Source of the DNA: Muscardinus avellanarius
Taxonomy: Eukaryota; Chordata; Mammalia; Rodentia; Gliridae
DNA: 64,000 nucleotides
Direction of reading: 5' to 3'
Assembly (NCBI GenBank): GCA_963383645.1
Contig: OY726561.1
Coordinates: forward strand, 27,074,826 to 27,138,825
Shown here: positions 23,200 to 35,739 of the stretch, piece by piece
Layout of the letters: every line of letters begins with the position of its first letter
Numbering within the stretch: position 1 is the first letter of the stretch
Position numbers and translations under genes: made by a program
Notes under the pieces: model-generated
What the model was told of the DNA's origin: nothing
The model's database searches: none
Seen by the model: the letters and a program-made list of their open reading frames with translations, nothing else

Positions 23200-23555
23200 G
23201 GAGCTGACACCTACAAAGCGATAAAAAGCTATCAAAAGCAACAAAGATACAAACCTAAGAAACCTGAAATAATGAGAAGGAGGCAAGCAAGTAAGCAATG
23301 AGCTTCAACAACCCCACAATAAAAGAACCCAACAACACAGATTTGCAGAGATTACCAGAAGGACAAATGAAAACTTTAATAGTAGATATGATCCAAGATT
23401 TCTGAAAATAATTTAGAGAGAGCCTGAAAAAAGGAACAAATAAAGAATCTGAAACCCTGAACAGTCATCGGAAAGAAGTTCTGAAGTGAAGGATACAATT
23501 ATTGAAGTGAAGGCATCAATACAAACTATAAACAGTAGATTCAAACATATAGAAA
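23200..23555 (+). mobile_element. L1 ORF1-region remnant
   Basis: A-rich sense-strand text with ORF1-like composition (gcaacaaagatacaaac, aacccaacaacacagatttg, aacagtagattcaaacat). Many stops. It is interrupted at 23556 by another L1. Confidence 0.5.
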
Positions 23556-24112
23556 ATAGAATCTTCATACTGTTTTCCAAAATGGTTGTTCTAATTTGCA
23601 ACCCCACTAACAATATATTATAGTTCCCACTTCTCCACACCCTTATCAGTTTGTGTTTTGAATTAATGCCATTCTAGTTAGAGTTATGTGAAATCTCAGG
23701 GTAATTTTTATTGGCATCTCTCTGATTGCTAGTGATGAGCATTTTTTATACATTTATTGGCCATATGAACTTGAAGTGTCTATATCACTTACCTATTTTT
23801 TGATTGGGTTATTTGTTTTATTAGTGCTGAGTTTCTTGTAAGGGTAGGTGACAAAAATTTCTCCCATTCTGTTGGCTCTCTGTTGAGGTTCCTGATAGTT
23901 TCCTTTGCTGCACAGAACCTCTTCAGTTTAATGCAATCCCATATATTGATCCACCTTTTAGTTTCTTACTCCTTTGATGGCTTGTTGGAAAAGTTTTTAC
24001 CTGTGTCTATGTGCTGCAGTGTTGAACCTTGCCCTCTTAAAGGAGCTTCAAGGTCTCTGATATAATTTCCAAGTCTTTGATCCATCTTGAATTGGCTTTT
24101 GTGCAGGGTGAT
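23556..24112 (-). mobile_element. L1 ORF2 segment, inverted half of a twin-primed L1
   Basis: The + strand reads ORF2 backwards, from 'atactgttttccaaaatgg' through 'ccacacccttatcag', 'gtttcctttgctgcacagaa' and 'gatccatcttgaattggc'. At 24113 the text flips to the sense strand and continues with the part of ORF2 that lies next downstream. Confidence 0.88.
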
Positions 24113-24762
24113 AAAATGGAGCTTATTGGGAACAAACCTACCATATGATCCAGCAGTATTACTTCTGAGTATCTACCCAAAAGATTGAAAACCAAATACC
24201 AAACTAATGCATGAAAATCTATGTTTATAGAGCACACTTTATAATTGCAAAACTACGGAACCAGCCAATATGTCCATCAACAGATTAATGGAGTACAAAA
24301 CTATGGGATATGTACTCAATAGAATTCTACTCAGCCATAACAAAAAACAAAATTATATAATTTATAGGGAAATAGATGAAATTGGAGAACATTATGCTAA
24401 GTGATATTAATCAGTCACGAAAAGTAAGAAATTGGATGCTCTCCCTGTTATATGGAAGCTAGGAAGATAATGGGTCATAGGTGGAACTCTTGATGAAGGA
24501 GACACTATAGATGAGCAAATAAAGTGACCCATCTGAGGGGGATGGGAGGGGAGAAGAGGGAAATCCCTTAATGTACATTCACAAACATATCAAAGTAAAT
24601 CACTAAGGCAAACATGAGAAGTAGGGAGGAGGGAAGGGATGCAGTGAGAACTGGGCAGGGGCTAATTGAGTGATGTGTGCATGTCTTCCTCCAACATCTT
24701 GGTACCCCAATAAGATGTATGATTACAATGTACCAATAAAAAAATTTTTAAATATAAGCTTA
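24113..24762 (+). mobile_element. L1 ORF2 tail and 3'UTR, sense half of the same insertion
   Basis: Sense L1: 'cctaccatatgatccagcag', 'atctacccaaaagattgaaa', 'ctcagccataac', 'gagaagagggaaatccctta', 'atgtattgatt'-like tail 'tgtaccaataaaaaaattt'. It is 3'-complete with an A-rich end. Confidence 0.9.
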
Positions 24763-24789
24763 CTCTTCAAAGATGACAACTCAAAAAGT

Positions 24790-24935
24790 TTTTTTTTTAA
24801 TCTTTACTTTGAAACAGGGTCTCATTGAGTTGCAAAGGGCCTCACTACATAGCTGAGGCTGTCCACGAACTGTAATCCTATCTCAGCTTCCCAATGCTGG
24901 GGTTACATGTGTGTGCCACCACACCCAACTTCAGC
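24790..24935 (-). mobile_element. B1-dID SINE, antisense, left half plus linker
   Basis: The + strand has 'gaaacagggtctcattgagt', 'ccacgaactgtaatcctatc' and 'gttacatgtgtgtgccacca'. The ID half is missing. Confidence 0.82.
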
Positions 24936-25939
24936 TAAAACTTTTCTACCCAGAAAAAATATCTTTTCAATTGGACAGGGAAATAAAAATCTTTCATAAC
25001 AAACAGAAGCTGAAAAAAATGTATGTCTTCCAAACCAGCAGTAGAGAAAATTCTTAGAGATTAATTACAAAGATGAAATAAGTAATAAATGCCAGAACCA
25101 GAGAAACAATAATTTCTATCAAACAACTAAGCAAAGAAGAACAAACACTACCTCAAACAGAAGTTAAAATTCAAAATGTTAAGGAATTAAAAATCATCTC
25201 TCTAATTTTTTTTTCAATGGAAAAATTTGAATGTCTATGAAATAACAAATACTGAATATGGGGAATTAAGAAGTTTAGACTTTATAGAACTATCATTACT
25301 TGCAAATGGTTATGAATCATCCAATGGGAAAAAGAGGTAAAATTATCCTCAGGTAATTAATGTGCTTGGAAAACAGATCTTGCAAGAGGTTATTTATGTA
25401 AAAGTATAACTATGTTATTGTGTTTATATGGGATGCTGTGAATTCAATGTTTACAATAAAATAGGAGGATATAGATAAGTAGAGTTAAGTGACCATGACC
25501 TAATCAGTAAGAATACACTTATAAACACATGGGAAAGAGATAAGGCTGTGTTTCTGTATATACATTCTTGAACTGTGTTTGTAATTTTATGTCTAAGAAA
25601 GTAAATAAATAAAAAATAATCTTTCAATAATCATGCTGAACATAAGTGACCTCAACTCCCCAATAAAAAGACAAGGTGGCAAAAGTGTATTAAAAACCAG
25701 AATCCATCCATATGCTGCCTGTAAGAAATAAACCTCACCAGTAAAGAAACTCAAACAAAAGGCGAAGGGCTTAAAGCAAGGTGATCCATGCCAATGGAAC
25801 TTGAAGACAAGCAGAGGTAGCAACTATGATATTAAACAAATTAGACTTCAAGCCTAAACATATCAGAAAAGATGAAGCAGGTCATTTTTACTGGTAAAAG
25901 AACAATACAGCAAGAGAAAATAACAATAGTCAATATATA
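24936..25939 (+). mobile_element. L1 ORF1 end to ORF2 start, decayed
   Basis: A-rich sense L1 text. From about 25600 it resembles ORF2 endonuclease-region sequence (ctcaactccccaataaaaag, aaaccagaatccatccatat, ttagacttcaagcctaaac). Stops occur in every frame. Confidence 0.6.
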
Positions 25940-26150
25940 GCCAGGCATGGTGGCACACTCTTGTAATCCCAGCATTTGGGAGGCTGAGACCAGAGGATCA
26001 TGGTTTGCAGACAGCATCAGCTACTTAATGAGACCCTCTGTAACTCAATGAGACCTGGCTTCAAAAACTAAAGAATAAAAACTAGGGCAGGGAGTGTAGC
26101 TCAGAGGTTGAACGCCCCTGGGTTCCATCCCCAGACCCGCAAAAAGAAAA
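25940..26150 (+). mobile_element. B1-dID SINE inserted in L1 ORF2
   Basis: Complete SINE flanked by a 12-bp duplication, agtcaatatata, at 25928-25939 and 26151-26162. The L1 text continues across it. Confidence 0.94.
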
Positions 26151-27132
26151 AGTCAATATATATGCCCAAAACATAGGTACAGCCACTTTAATAAAACAAC
26201 TCTTTGTGACATCAAGTCAGACGCAGAGCCCAATACAATAATACTGGTTGACATAAACACTTCTCTCACACTGCTATGTCACATCAGTCGATTTGCTGGA
26301 TAAAAGATCAGTAAAGATGCCTCAGACCTAAAGAATACCATAAACCAAAGGGACCTATTAGTCCCATACAGAATATTCCACCCAAACACAGCAGTGCTCA
26401 CATTTTTCTCAGCTACTCATGGAATCTTCTCCAAAATAGACCACATCCTGGAGAGCACTACCAAATTTAAAATGTGACATACTCCCCTGCATCTTTCCAG
26501 ACCATAATGGAATAAAACTACAAATCAACTATAAGAAGACCCCATAAATATCAGTATAACCCCATAAATATGTGGAGAATGAACACCACACTGCTGAATA
26601 AGGGCACAGAAGAAGTAAGGGGTAAAATTAAGAAATTCTTAGAATCAAATGAAAAGAGAGACAAAACATATAAAACCTTGAAGGCAGTATAAAGAAAAAA
26701 AATTTTAGCAGTGAGTGCCCACATAAGAACACAAAATCACTAAACAACCTAGTGACATATCTCAAAGCCTCTGAAAAACAGAACAGTCTAATCCAAAAGC
26801 CAGTAAAAGACAGAAAATTATCAAAATCAGAGCAGAAACCAATGAAATAGAGAATAAAAAATACAGAAAATCAACAAAAACAAAAGCTGGTTTTTTGAAA
26901 AAATTAACAAGATAGATAAACCACTATCCAACCTAACAAAAAAGAATCAATCCAAATTACTAAAATAAGAGATGAAAAAGTAGATATTATCATTGACAGT
27001 GTGGAAATACAAAGGATTATCAGAAACTACTTTGAAAAAATATACTCCAACAAAATGGAAAACAATAGAAATTGACAAATTTCTAGAAATATACAATCTT
27101 CCTAACTGAGTTAAAAAGATAAAGAAAATTTA
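26151..27132 (+). mobile_element. L1 ORF2, sense, decayed
   Basis: Endonuclease to early reverse-transcriptase region (cccaaacacagcagtgctca, ccagaccataatggaata, aaatcagagcagaaacca, gctggttttttgaaaa). Multiple frameshifts and stops. Confidence 0.85.
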
Positions 27133-27322
27133 GCTGGGCGTGGTGGCACATGCTCATAATCCCCGCACTTGGGAGGTGGAGACAGGAGGATCATGCTGGT
27201 TCAGAGCCAGCCTCGCTGGTTTAAGAGACCCTGTTTCCAAATAAAATATAAAATCGGCCTGGGAGTGTAGCCCGGAGGTAGAAGGGCTTCCAGGAACCCC
27301 AGTACCACCAAAAAAAAAAAAA
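27133..27322 (+). mobile_element. B1-dID SINE, young copy, inserted in L1 ORF2
   Basis: Young-subfamily consensus with a flanking duplication (ataaagaaaattta at 27119-27132, atgaagaaaattta at 27323-27336). Confidence 0.95.
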
Positions 27323-27419
27323 ATGAAGAAAATTTAAACCAATAAACAGAAATCAAAGAGAAAATAGAAGCAGTAAAGAACCTATCATCAAACAAAAGGC
27401 CAGGACCAGATGGTCTCCT
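27323..27419 (+). mobile_element. L1 ORF2, start of reverse transcriptase
   Basis: It continues ORF2 up to 'aaaaggccaggaccagatgg' (the KPGPDG-type motif region) and then breaks off. Confidence 0.75.
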
Positions 27420-30400
27420 AGAGAACTAAGCAATGGTAGCCAAACTCATCATATCTTCCAAGATCCACAGAAGCACTCAACAACAACATAAATGAAGCTG
27501 CTACTATCCCTGAGTGAGAATGCCCAACATGACCATAGAAATTCGCACATCTGTGATAAATAGCTGGGTCTAAGTCTTTGTGGTTCAACCTGGCAAAGGT
27601 GGGGATGGAGTCTGCTATTGAACATAGTAGAGGCCCGGACAGACTTTGGCTCTACATCAGTAGAAAGTGTAAAGGTAGAACTATGATTACTGCCCTGTGA
27701 TTTTTCAGACCATAATGGAATGAAACTAGAAATAAACTATAAGAAGACCCAGAGAAACCTCATAAACATTTTGAGACTGATCCCCATACTACTGAATGAA
27801 GAATGGGTAAGAGAAGGAAGGGGTGAAATCAAAAAATTCCTAGAAACAAACAAAAATAGAGATACAACATATCAAAACCTCTGAGATACCTTGAAGGCAG
27901 AATTAAGAGTAAAATTTATAGCACTGAATGCCCACATAAGAAGAACAAAAATAATCACCAAATAAATAACCTAATGAAACACCTCAAAGCCCTTGAAAAA
28001 CAGGAACAGTGTAACCTCAAAGCCTTTGAAGACAGGAAATTATTAAAACAGAGCAGAAATCAATAAAGTAAAGAATAAAAAAAATACAGAAAATCAACAA
28101 TGACAAAAGCTGGTTTCTTAAAAAATTAAAGCGATAGATAAACCACTAGCCAACCTAACCAAAAAAAGAGAATAAACCCAAATTACAGAGAGATGAAAAA
28201 GGAGATATTACCACCAACAGTGTAAAAATCCAAAGGATTATCAGAGACTACTTTGAAAACCCATACTTAAACAAAATGGAAAATCTGAAAAAAATTGACA
28301 ACTTTCTAAGTAAATTCAGCCTTCCTCAATGGAGTAAAAAAGATATAGAAAATTTAAACCAACCAATAGCAATCAAGAGATTGAAATAGCAATAAAGAGC
28401 CTACTATCAAAGAAAAGCCCAGGACCAGATGTTTTCCCAAATAAATTTTATAAAGCTTTTACAAAAGAGTTAATCCCAATATTCCTCAATCTATTTTGTA
28501 AAATAGAAACATGACTCTCCAAAATACATTTTATGAAGCCAACATCACATTAATACCAAAAGAAAATACAGGCCTATATCACAGATGAATTTTGATGCAA
28601 ATTTGCTAAGCAAAATACTAGCAACATGCATTCAAACACACACATAAAAAAAAAATCATACACCATGACCAAGTAGGGTTCATCCCAGGGATGCAAGGCT
28701 GGTTCAACATACAAAAATAAATGCATGTAATTCATCACATAAACAGAAACAAAGACAAAAATCACATGATCAATTTCAATAGATGCTGCAAAGGTATTCA
28801 ATAAAATCCAACACCCATTTATGCTAAAAGCACTGCAGAGAACTGGAATAGAAGGAACATCTTAATGTCATAAAGGCAATCTACAATAGGCCCACAGCCA
28901 ACATCATGTTAAATGAGGAAAACTTCTAGAATTTCCTCTAAAAACAGAAACAAGACAAGAATTTTCATTATCACCACTTCACTTCAATATAGTACTTGAG
29001 TCTCTAACCAAAGCAATAAGGAAAGAAAAGGAAATCAAAGGAGTACAAATAGAAAAAGAAGAACTCAAACTTTCACTATTTGCATATGTCATATTATACT
29101 TAGAAGATCCAACATACTCATTCAAAAGGCTTATAGAATTGATCAACAAATGCAGCAAAGTGTCTGGATATAAAATCCATTTTTAAAAAAGCATAAGCTT
29201 TCCAGTATGCCATCCATAAACCCACCAAAATAATCCAGAAAACAGTTTCACTCAAGATAGCTCACAAAGAGCAAAATACTTAGGCATAAACTTAACCAAG
29301 GAGGTAAAAGACCTCTACAAACAAAATTATAAAACACTGATAAAAGATATCAAAGAAGACCTTAGGAGATAAAAATATATTACATACTCTTGGAAAGGCA
29401 AAATATCAAAGTGACCATTCCTTCAAAAATAATCAATGCAATGCCCATTAAATTACCAAGGTCATAGCTCACAGACATAGAAAAATCAGCCCTTAAATTA
29501 ATTTGGAACAACAACAACAACAAAAAAACATAATAGCTAAAATAGTTCTCAGCAACAAAACCATGCAGGAGGAATCACAATACCTGACTTTAAACTATAC
29601 TACAAAGCCATAGTAATAAACACAGCATGTTTTCACTGGCACAAAAACAGATACATAGACCAATGGAGCAGAACAGAAGTCTCAAAAGCAAATTTGGAAA
29701 TTTCCAGCCAATTGATTTTTGACAAAGGGTCCAAATACATACAATGACAAAAAAGATAGCCTCTTCAACAAATGGTTTTGGCAAAACTGGTTAACAATAC
29801 ACCAGAAAATGGGAATAAACCCCACTTTCTCACCCTGCACAAAAGTCAATTCAAGATGGGTCAAAAACGTGGAAATCAGACTAGACACCTTAAAGCTCTT
29901 TGAAGAGGCATTAGGTCCAACAATTTAACACATAGGTACAGGTAAAACCTTTCTCAACAAGACCCCAAAGGCATAAGAAATTAAAAGGAGGATCAATATG
30001 AAGAGCATTGTATTGCAAAGTAATCCATCAAGAACCTCAACAGAGAGCCAAAAGAATAGAAGAAAATTTTTGCCAACTATTCCTCTGATAGAAAACTAAT
30101 GTCTAGAATATACAGAGAAATCAAGAAACTCATCTGTAAGAATACAAAAAGCCCAATCAAAAAATGGGCAAGCAAACTAAATATACACTTCACAAAATGA
30201 AATTCAAATTGCTAATAAAATGTATGAAAAAAGTTGAACCTTATTGCTAATCAAAGAGATGCAAATTAAAACTACCCTGAGATTTTACATAAATACAACT
30301 AGAATGGCAATCATTCAAAGCACAAACAAAAACAAATGCTGGTGAAAATGTGGAGAAGTGGGAACTCTAATACATTTGTTGGTGGGATTGCAAATTAGCA

Positions 30401-31070
30401 CAACCGCTTTGGAAAACAGTATCTAAAATCCTCAGAAGAATGGGAATGAACTCACGATATGATCCAGCAATGCCACTTCTCAGTATCTACCAAAAAGAAT
30501 GGAAACAAAACTACCAAATTAATGCTTACATATCTATGTTCATAACTGCACAACTCACAATTGCCAAAATATGAAACCAGCCAAGATGCCAATCAACAGA
30601 TGAATGGATTACAAATCTATGGGAAATGAACACAATTTACTCAGTCATAAAGAAGAATAAAATTATATCATTTGCAGGGAAATACATGGAACTTTGGAAC
30701 ATTGTACTAAGTGGTATTATTCAGCCACATAAAGTAAAAAAAAAAAAATCAGATGCTTTCCCTAAAATGTGGAAGCTAGGGAAAAAGGAGTCATAGGAGA
30801 ACTCTAGACAGACTAATAAGGAGAAACCATAGCAAATAAGGTGACCAAACTGAGGGTGATAGGAGGGGGGAAGAGGGAAATTCCCTAATGTACATGATGT
30901 ACATTTACAAACATATCAAAGTCAATCACTAAACCAAACATGAGAAGGAGGGAGGGAGGAGGGAATGGATGGGAATTGGGGAAGGGCTAAATGAGTGATG
31001 TGTGCACATATGTTTCTACGATCTTGTACCACATTAAGATGTATGACTACAATGCACTAATAAAAAATAG
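27420..31070 (+). mobile_element. Second L1, internally deleted: 5'UTR piece joined to ORF2 and 3'UTR
   Basis: 27420-27690 is a diverged copy of the 5'UTR-like unit at 22050-22260 (ccaaactcatcatatcttcc, ttcaacctggcaaaggtggg). At about 27700 it passes straight into ORF2 at the endonuclease region (cagaccataatggaatg). From there it runs colinearly through reverse transcriptase and the C-terminus to a 3'UTR (gaagagggaaattccctaat ... aagatgtatgactacaatg) and an A-rich end. ORF1 is absent. ORF2 would encode endonuclease and reverse transcriptase but carries many stops and frameshifts, including a broken catalytic region. The element is dead. Confidence 0.8.
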
Positions 31071-31421
31071 ATGTTTCACATCAAGTGATGTGTTCATTTA
31101 AGAATGTATCCGTAAGAATTTAACTATGATGTATAATTACAATTCACTAATAAATGTATGAAAATAAAATAACTAAAAATACATTGTGTCTGCCATATAT
31201 CTAGAATTGTGCTAGTCCACAGATACAACAGTGAGCAAAGACAGGTATGGTATTCATTTACATCTACATAAGGGATTCAAGTTTTAAGAAAATAATCACA
31301 GAAATTAGTTTACTACTGAAATCTGAGACAAATACTATAAAGGAAAGGAATATGGTTCTGTGAGTTGAATAATTGCAGACAGATTGTTTCATATCCATTT
31401 TATCACAGAGAAAACTAGACA
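31071..31421. other. L1-tail-like remnant, then unrecognised
   Basis: 31115-31165 (gatgtataattacaattcac, taataaatgtatgaaaataa) looks like a second L1 3' end directly after the first. The rest is not recognised. Confidence 0.4.
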
Positions 31422-31922
31422 TGATGGTTAATACGAATTGCCAGTTTTACTGGATTATGAAAGACCCAAAATTGTGTGACTTTAGGTGTGATAATGAGAT
31501 AACTAATTTATATACTGGCACATAAAGAGGGAAGTCCTGCCTTGAATGTGGGCAACACTGTTATGATAGATGCTGGACCTGGAAAAAAGAAAAACACTAT
31601 GTTAAGGCCATATATGTTTCTCCCTGAGAAAAAACATGTCTTTCTCAACTGGGATATTGGCTCTTATTCTTCTGATTTTCTAGATGTATGTTCGACATTG
31701 TCTCTCCAGAGAGTTTCCAGGCATTTTCATCTTGGACTGGGATGACATTTTCAGAGGCTCCTATTCTGAGACTTGAGCTCTTAGACTCCCTAACGACCTA
31801 CTGGTTCCTCTGGCTTTCCATGTGCAGGCAGCCACGTAGGACTACACTACCTTTGACTGGTAAACTAATTGATAAATCTTCATTTACCAAATACATATGC
31901 TGTGACTTCTGTTACTAATACA
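31422..31922 (+). mobile_element. MLT2-like ERV-L LTR
   Basis: It opens 'tgatggttaatacgaattgc' and closes 'ttactaatacaa', as MLT2-type LTRs do. In the middle are 'ttgaatgtgggcaacac' and several 'ggactg/ggctc' phrases. About 500 bp, no frame of interest. Confidence 0.62.
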
Positions 31923-32769
31923 ATGCAAAAATATAATTTTAAAAATCTGAATATGTTACAAAGCTACCAAGACTGAACATGATGGACCAAAATCCATCAA
32001 GAAAGGAAGAATGTGCTAAGAGGTAAACTTGATGAATAGAATGACTTTTCCTCTTAGAGCATTTTCTGATTCTCAGTGTAGGCTCAGAAGATGAATAGAG
32101 CTTTCTTTAGTCTCTTGGATCTGAGGAAGTTTAGAAACCAAGAAGAAAGGAAGACCATGATCAATACTAAAGCTTTCAGATGAGAAAGCAAAGGACTCAT
32201 GACTACTCTTGTCTATATTGGATACTATAAGCTCATTCAGTACTCCAGACAGTCCTGGCTCCTCAGCCAGTGGGTGACTCAAAGCTTTAGCCCTAATGTG
32301 CCTGAGCCACTGATTATTCTGCTTTTAAGGGTTCTTTAACTATATATTCAACTGTCTCACCAAGCATGAAAGTACTAGGAGAAAAATCAGATTACATTAG
32401 CTCTACCCATGCTTCTTTCTAGCCTTTGGTAGCATTGATCAATCAGCAACCATTAACTTCCTTTTGCCCATTTAGTCAGTAGCATGAAGAAATCTAATAG
32501 ACAATCTATGCTTCAGATTTAATGTCTCTGTTTTGTATCTCAGGTTGAAACATTTCACTCTTTACTATGACTATCTTCAAATAAACTCTGTTCAGGAGAG
32601 TGGAGATAGGGGGTAAATCATTAGCAGATAGATTATCAGGTACAAGAGAATAAGCTGCACTCTCCCTTCCAAACAACTATCTCTATGTCCTTTAATCTCT
32701 GAGAAATAAACACCTTGTACTGATCCTTGGATAAAATGAGTCTTCAATTCACAAAGTGTTTTATCTCAG
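31923..32769. other. Nothing firmly recognised
   Basis: Could be more decayed ERV-L sequence by neighbourhood. I cannot support a name. Confidence 0.35.
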
Positions 32770-33580
32770 TTGTACCATATGTGAGGCTCCATTAGACAAC
32801 AGCTATACCTGGCCCATAGGTATTCTTAGACTTGTCAGTCAACTTTTGCCCCATTTCTTTCTCTGAAAATAAATTTTCTTGGTCAGAGGGTGTTTGATCA
32901 CAGGAAAATATCAAAATAGTATATAAAATACTCAGTCCATTGGTGATAGTACTGAAAGAAGGAAAATTAGGAAGAAAGGCAAATTCAGATCTTGAGTACC
33001 ATGCCTCCTCTTTGGTGGATGGGGTTCAGATGGCTATAGTGCTGCATTGCAATTCAGGGGTGTTACCTGTTGCTGCAACTGCAGAAATGTCAAATGTTTT
33101 AGGTAAAAGTCGAGGTTTTAATATTTTTTGCCATATCCACTTTGATTAAGCAATAAAGAGTCTTGGGGGAAAAAGTAGGTTGACATTAATAGTGAATCAT
33201 CTTATTTACCTATTAATTAAAAATTTTCATACACAGTGACCTTTTGTTGGTCATTCAAATAAGATAAATTTAGCCATGCTTTGAAACTCCATTCAGAGAA
33301 GTTCATCTATATATGTCTTCCTTCAAATACTTTGCAATCAGTCTTACAATTCTGTTTCTTTTAGGTCCTTGACCATCTGAGTATACCATTAGCCATGGAC
33401 CATCAATCAGTATACTTACCTCTAGCTCCCTACCAACAGACGAGTGGACAATAAGATAAATTCTGTAAATTTCAGTTCACGGGAAGAATTTTATTTCTTG
33501 CTGATCCTTTATAACCACTGAAGGAGTAAATGATATTCAACAGTATGTTTCTTGTTGCTGCAGACATGTGCAGAACCACC
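32770..33580 (-). mobile_element. Probable ERV-L/HERV16-type internal sequence, antisense
   Basis: The series 'aaatactcagtccattggtg', 'ttgccatatccactttgatt', 'agaagttcatctatatatg' and 'cctaccaacagacgagtgg' recalls the internal region of an old ERV-L family, read backwards. Stops occur in all frames, so no viral protein is intact. The flanking LTR at 31.4 kb is of the MLT2 group, which fits, but it lies in the opposite orientation. Confidence 0.4.
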
Positions 33581-33584
33581 TAAC

Positions 33585-33965
33585 ATTTCTTTTTAATTTT
33601 TTTCATTTTTACTGATGCATTGTAATCATAGATCATTCACAATGAAGAACAGAGTGACAGACTTACACATAGCGTTTGCTGAACTTCCCCCTTCTCCCAG
33701 TTCCAATCTTGTACCCTCCCTTCTCCATGCATGATATGAGATTGGCATTGATAATTTTGCATGTTGAAGTATTTATTTCATCAAATCTCTCTCTTCTCAC
33801 TTGTCTCCCATCCTTAGAACCTCTTCCTCACTCAACTGCAGTATTTCCTCTGCCTGGAATTAGTTTTGTATCCCAAATTCTTCTTAGCTTCCACATATAA
33901 GGAAAAACATAAGACACTTCATTTTTTGTTACTGGCTACTCTTCCTTAGTATCCATGTTCATGGA
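33585..33965 (-). mobile_element. L1 3'UTR, antisense half of a twin-primed L1
   Basis: A T-rich start (ttttttcatttttactgatg) is followed by the reverse of the L1 3' end (cttcattttttgttactggc, cttagcttccacatataagg). The orientation flips at about 33966. Confidence 0.78.
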
Positions 33966-34537
33966 TTGGCAGAATAAATATCATTAAAATGGCCATCCTC
34001 CCAAAAGTGACCTAGAGATTTAATGCAATGCCCATTAAACTACCAAGATCATTCCTCACAGACATAGAAAAATCAGTCCTTAAATTTATCTGGAAAAACA
34101 AAAAGCCCAGAATAGCCAAGGTAGTTCTCAGCAACAAAAACCATGCAGGAGGAATCACAATACCTGACTTTAAACTATACTACAAAGCCATTGTAATAAA
34201 AACAGCATGGTACTGGCAAAAGAACAGATATATAGACCAATGGAGCAGAATAGAAGACCCAGAAACAAGTCCACACACTTTCAGCCAATTGATTTTTGAC
34301 AAAGGGGCCAAAAACATACAGTGGAAAAAAGATAGCCTCTTCAACAAATGGTATTGGCAAAACTGGTTAACCATATGCAGAAAATTGGAAATTAATCCCA
34401 CTTTTTCGCCCTGTACAAAAGTCAACTCACGATGGATCAAAGACTTGGAAATTAAACCAGAGACCTTAAAGCTCCTTGAAGAGGGCATAGGTCCAACACT
34501 ACAATACATAGGCACAGACCAGCAGTACTTTGAATGA
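33966..34537 (+). mobile_element. L1 ORF2 C-terminal segment, inverted half, still open
   Basis: The open stretch 34028-34537 encodes 169 residues of the L1 ORF2 C-terminal half, with [45 protein letters not shown] and [19 protein letters not shown]. It has no frameshift over about 500 bp, so it is younger than the L1 copies at 21-31 kb. It is only a fragment: no endonuclease and no catalytic reverse-transcriptase core, and no promoter. It joins the antisense 3'UTR half at 33966, with the very C-terminus of ORF2 lost at the junction. Confidence 0.9.
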
Positions 34538-35140
34538 ATAAATAACTGGTCTTTTCAAAGCCTTATCAAATTTAAAATTTGAAAGTATTCCACAGGGTCA
34601 AAAATAAATAGCACTGCATCATGAATTATATGGCTAATTTGGTTCGCCCATTGTAAAATACCCCCAATTTATTTTCTCTTCATTTTTTCTATTTCATTCA
34701 AACATTTTATATATATATATATATAATATATTATATATATATATTATATATATATTCATATGCTTTCATATTTATGTACTACAAAAGTTTTCAATTGAAG
34801 ACAAGTTTGTTCAATTTGTTCTTCTTTACCAGCATCTCCTAGGTTTTAGAATAATAATGCCACTGATTGTTTCTGGTTCAAACACAATATAAGGCTTTGT
34901 TGGTTAGACAAGTCAGCCATGCAGAAAAACAATCAGAATCACTCCCAGCTTGAAGAGGCACATTGAATCCAGAATCTCAGTGAGTTGTCCCCATCCTGCT
35001 CAAATCAGCCTGTTCTAAAATTATCCACTCCCCCATTGGCCTACTTACACTGCACACGCTGGCACACACAAACAAGTCTAATATAAATGAGCAATTTTGT
35101 AATTTTTGTGACTATTCTTTCATTTCACAGGTTTACTTTT
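34538..35140. other. Unrecognised, with (TA)n at 34708-34756
   Basis: The only distinct item is a TA-rich microsatellite with small imperfections. Confidence 0.5.
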
Positions 35141-35361
35141 TTTTTTTTTTTTTTTTTTTTTGGTGGTACTGGGGGTGGAACCCAGGGGCTTTCTACAACC
35201 AGGCTATACTCCCAGACCTATTTTATACTTTATTTGGAAATAGGGTCTCACTAAGTTGCTAAGAGCCTCACTAAGTAGCTGAGGCTGGCTTCAAACCTGT
35301 GTGATCCTCCTGTCTCAGCCTCCCAGGTGTGGGGATTACAAGTATGTGCCACCAGCCCAGC
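35141..35361 (-). mobile_element. B1-dID SINE, antisense
   Basis: Complete reverse copy starting with a T-run. A 16-bp duplication, tcacaggtttactttt / tcacaggtttgctttt, flanks it (35125 and 35362). Confidence 0.94.
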
Positions 35362-35691
35362 TCACAGGTTTGCTTTTTTATTGGTTCACAGACTATGTTG
35401 GGATTGGACATCAGTTAACTTAAAGCCTTGAAGGGGAAAAAATGGATAATGGTAAGATAGAAGACAAAGGGGCTTCTCCTGGCCAGGTAATCTTCTTAGA
35501 TGGGCTTCTTAGGGCTAAGTCTTACGCAAAGGGGAACAGCATCATCAGATAGAGGAGAAAGGCTGCTTCACTTGCCAATAAAACTCGTCGGGAAGTTTAA
35601 GTTCCTCTCATATAAAAACAAATCCATTCTCAGCAATTACCCAGTACCCAAACATGGCAGAGCTGACATTAAAATTTGGCAATCTACAGAC

Positions 35692-35739
<48 letters not shown>

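Noticed and set aside
34028..34537. 169-codon frame as an active L1 protein
   Set aside because: It is a C-terminal ORF2 fragment in an inverted, truncated insertion with no catalytic core.
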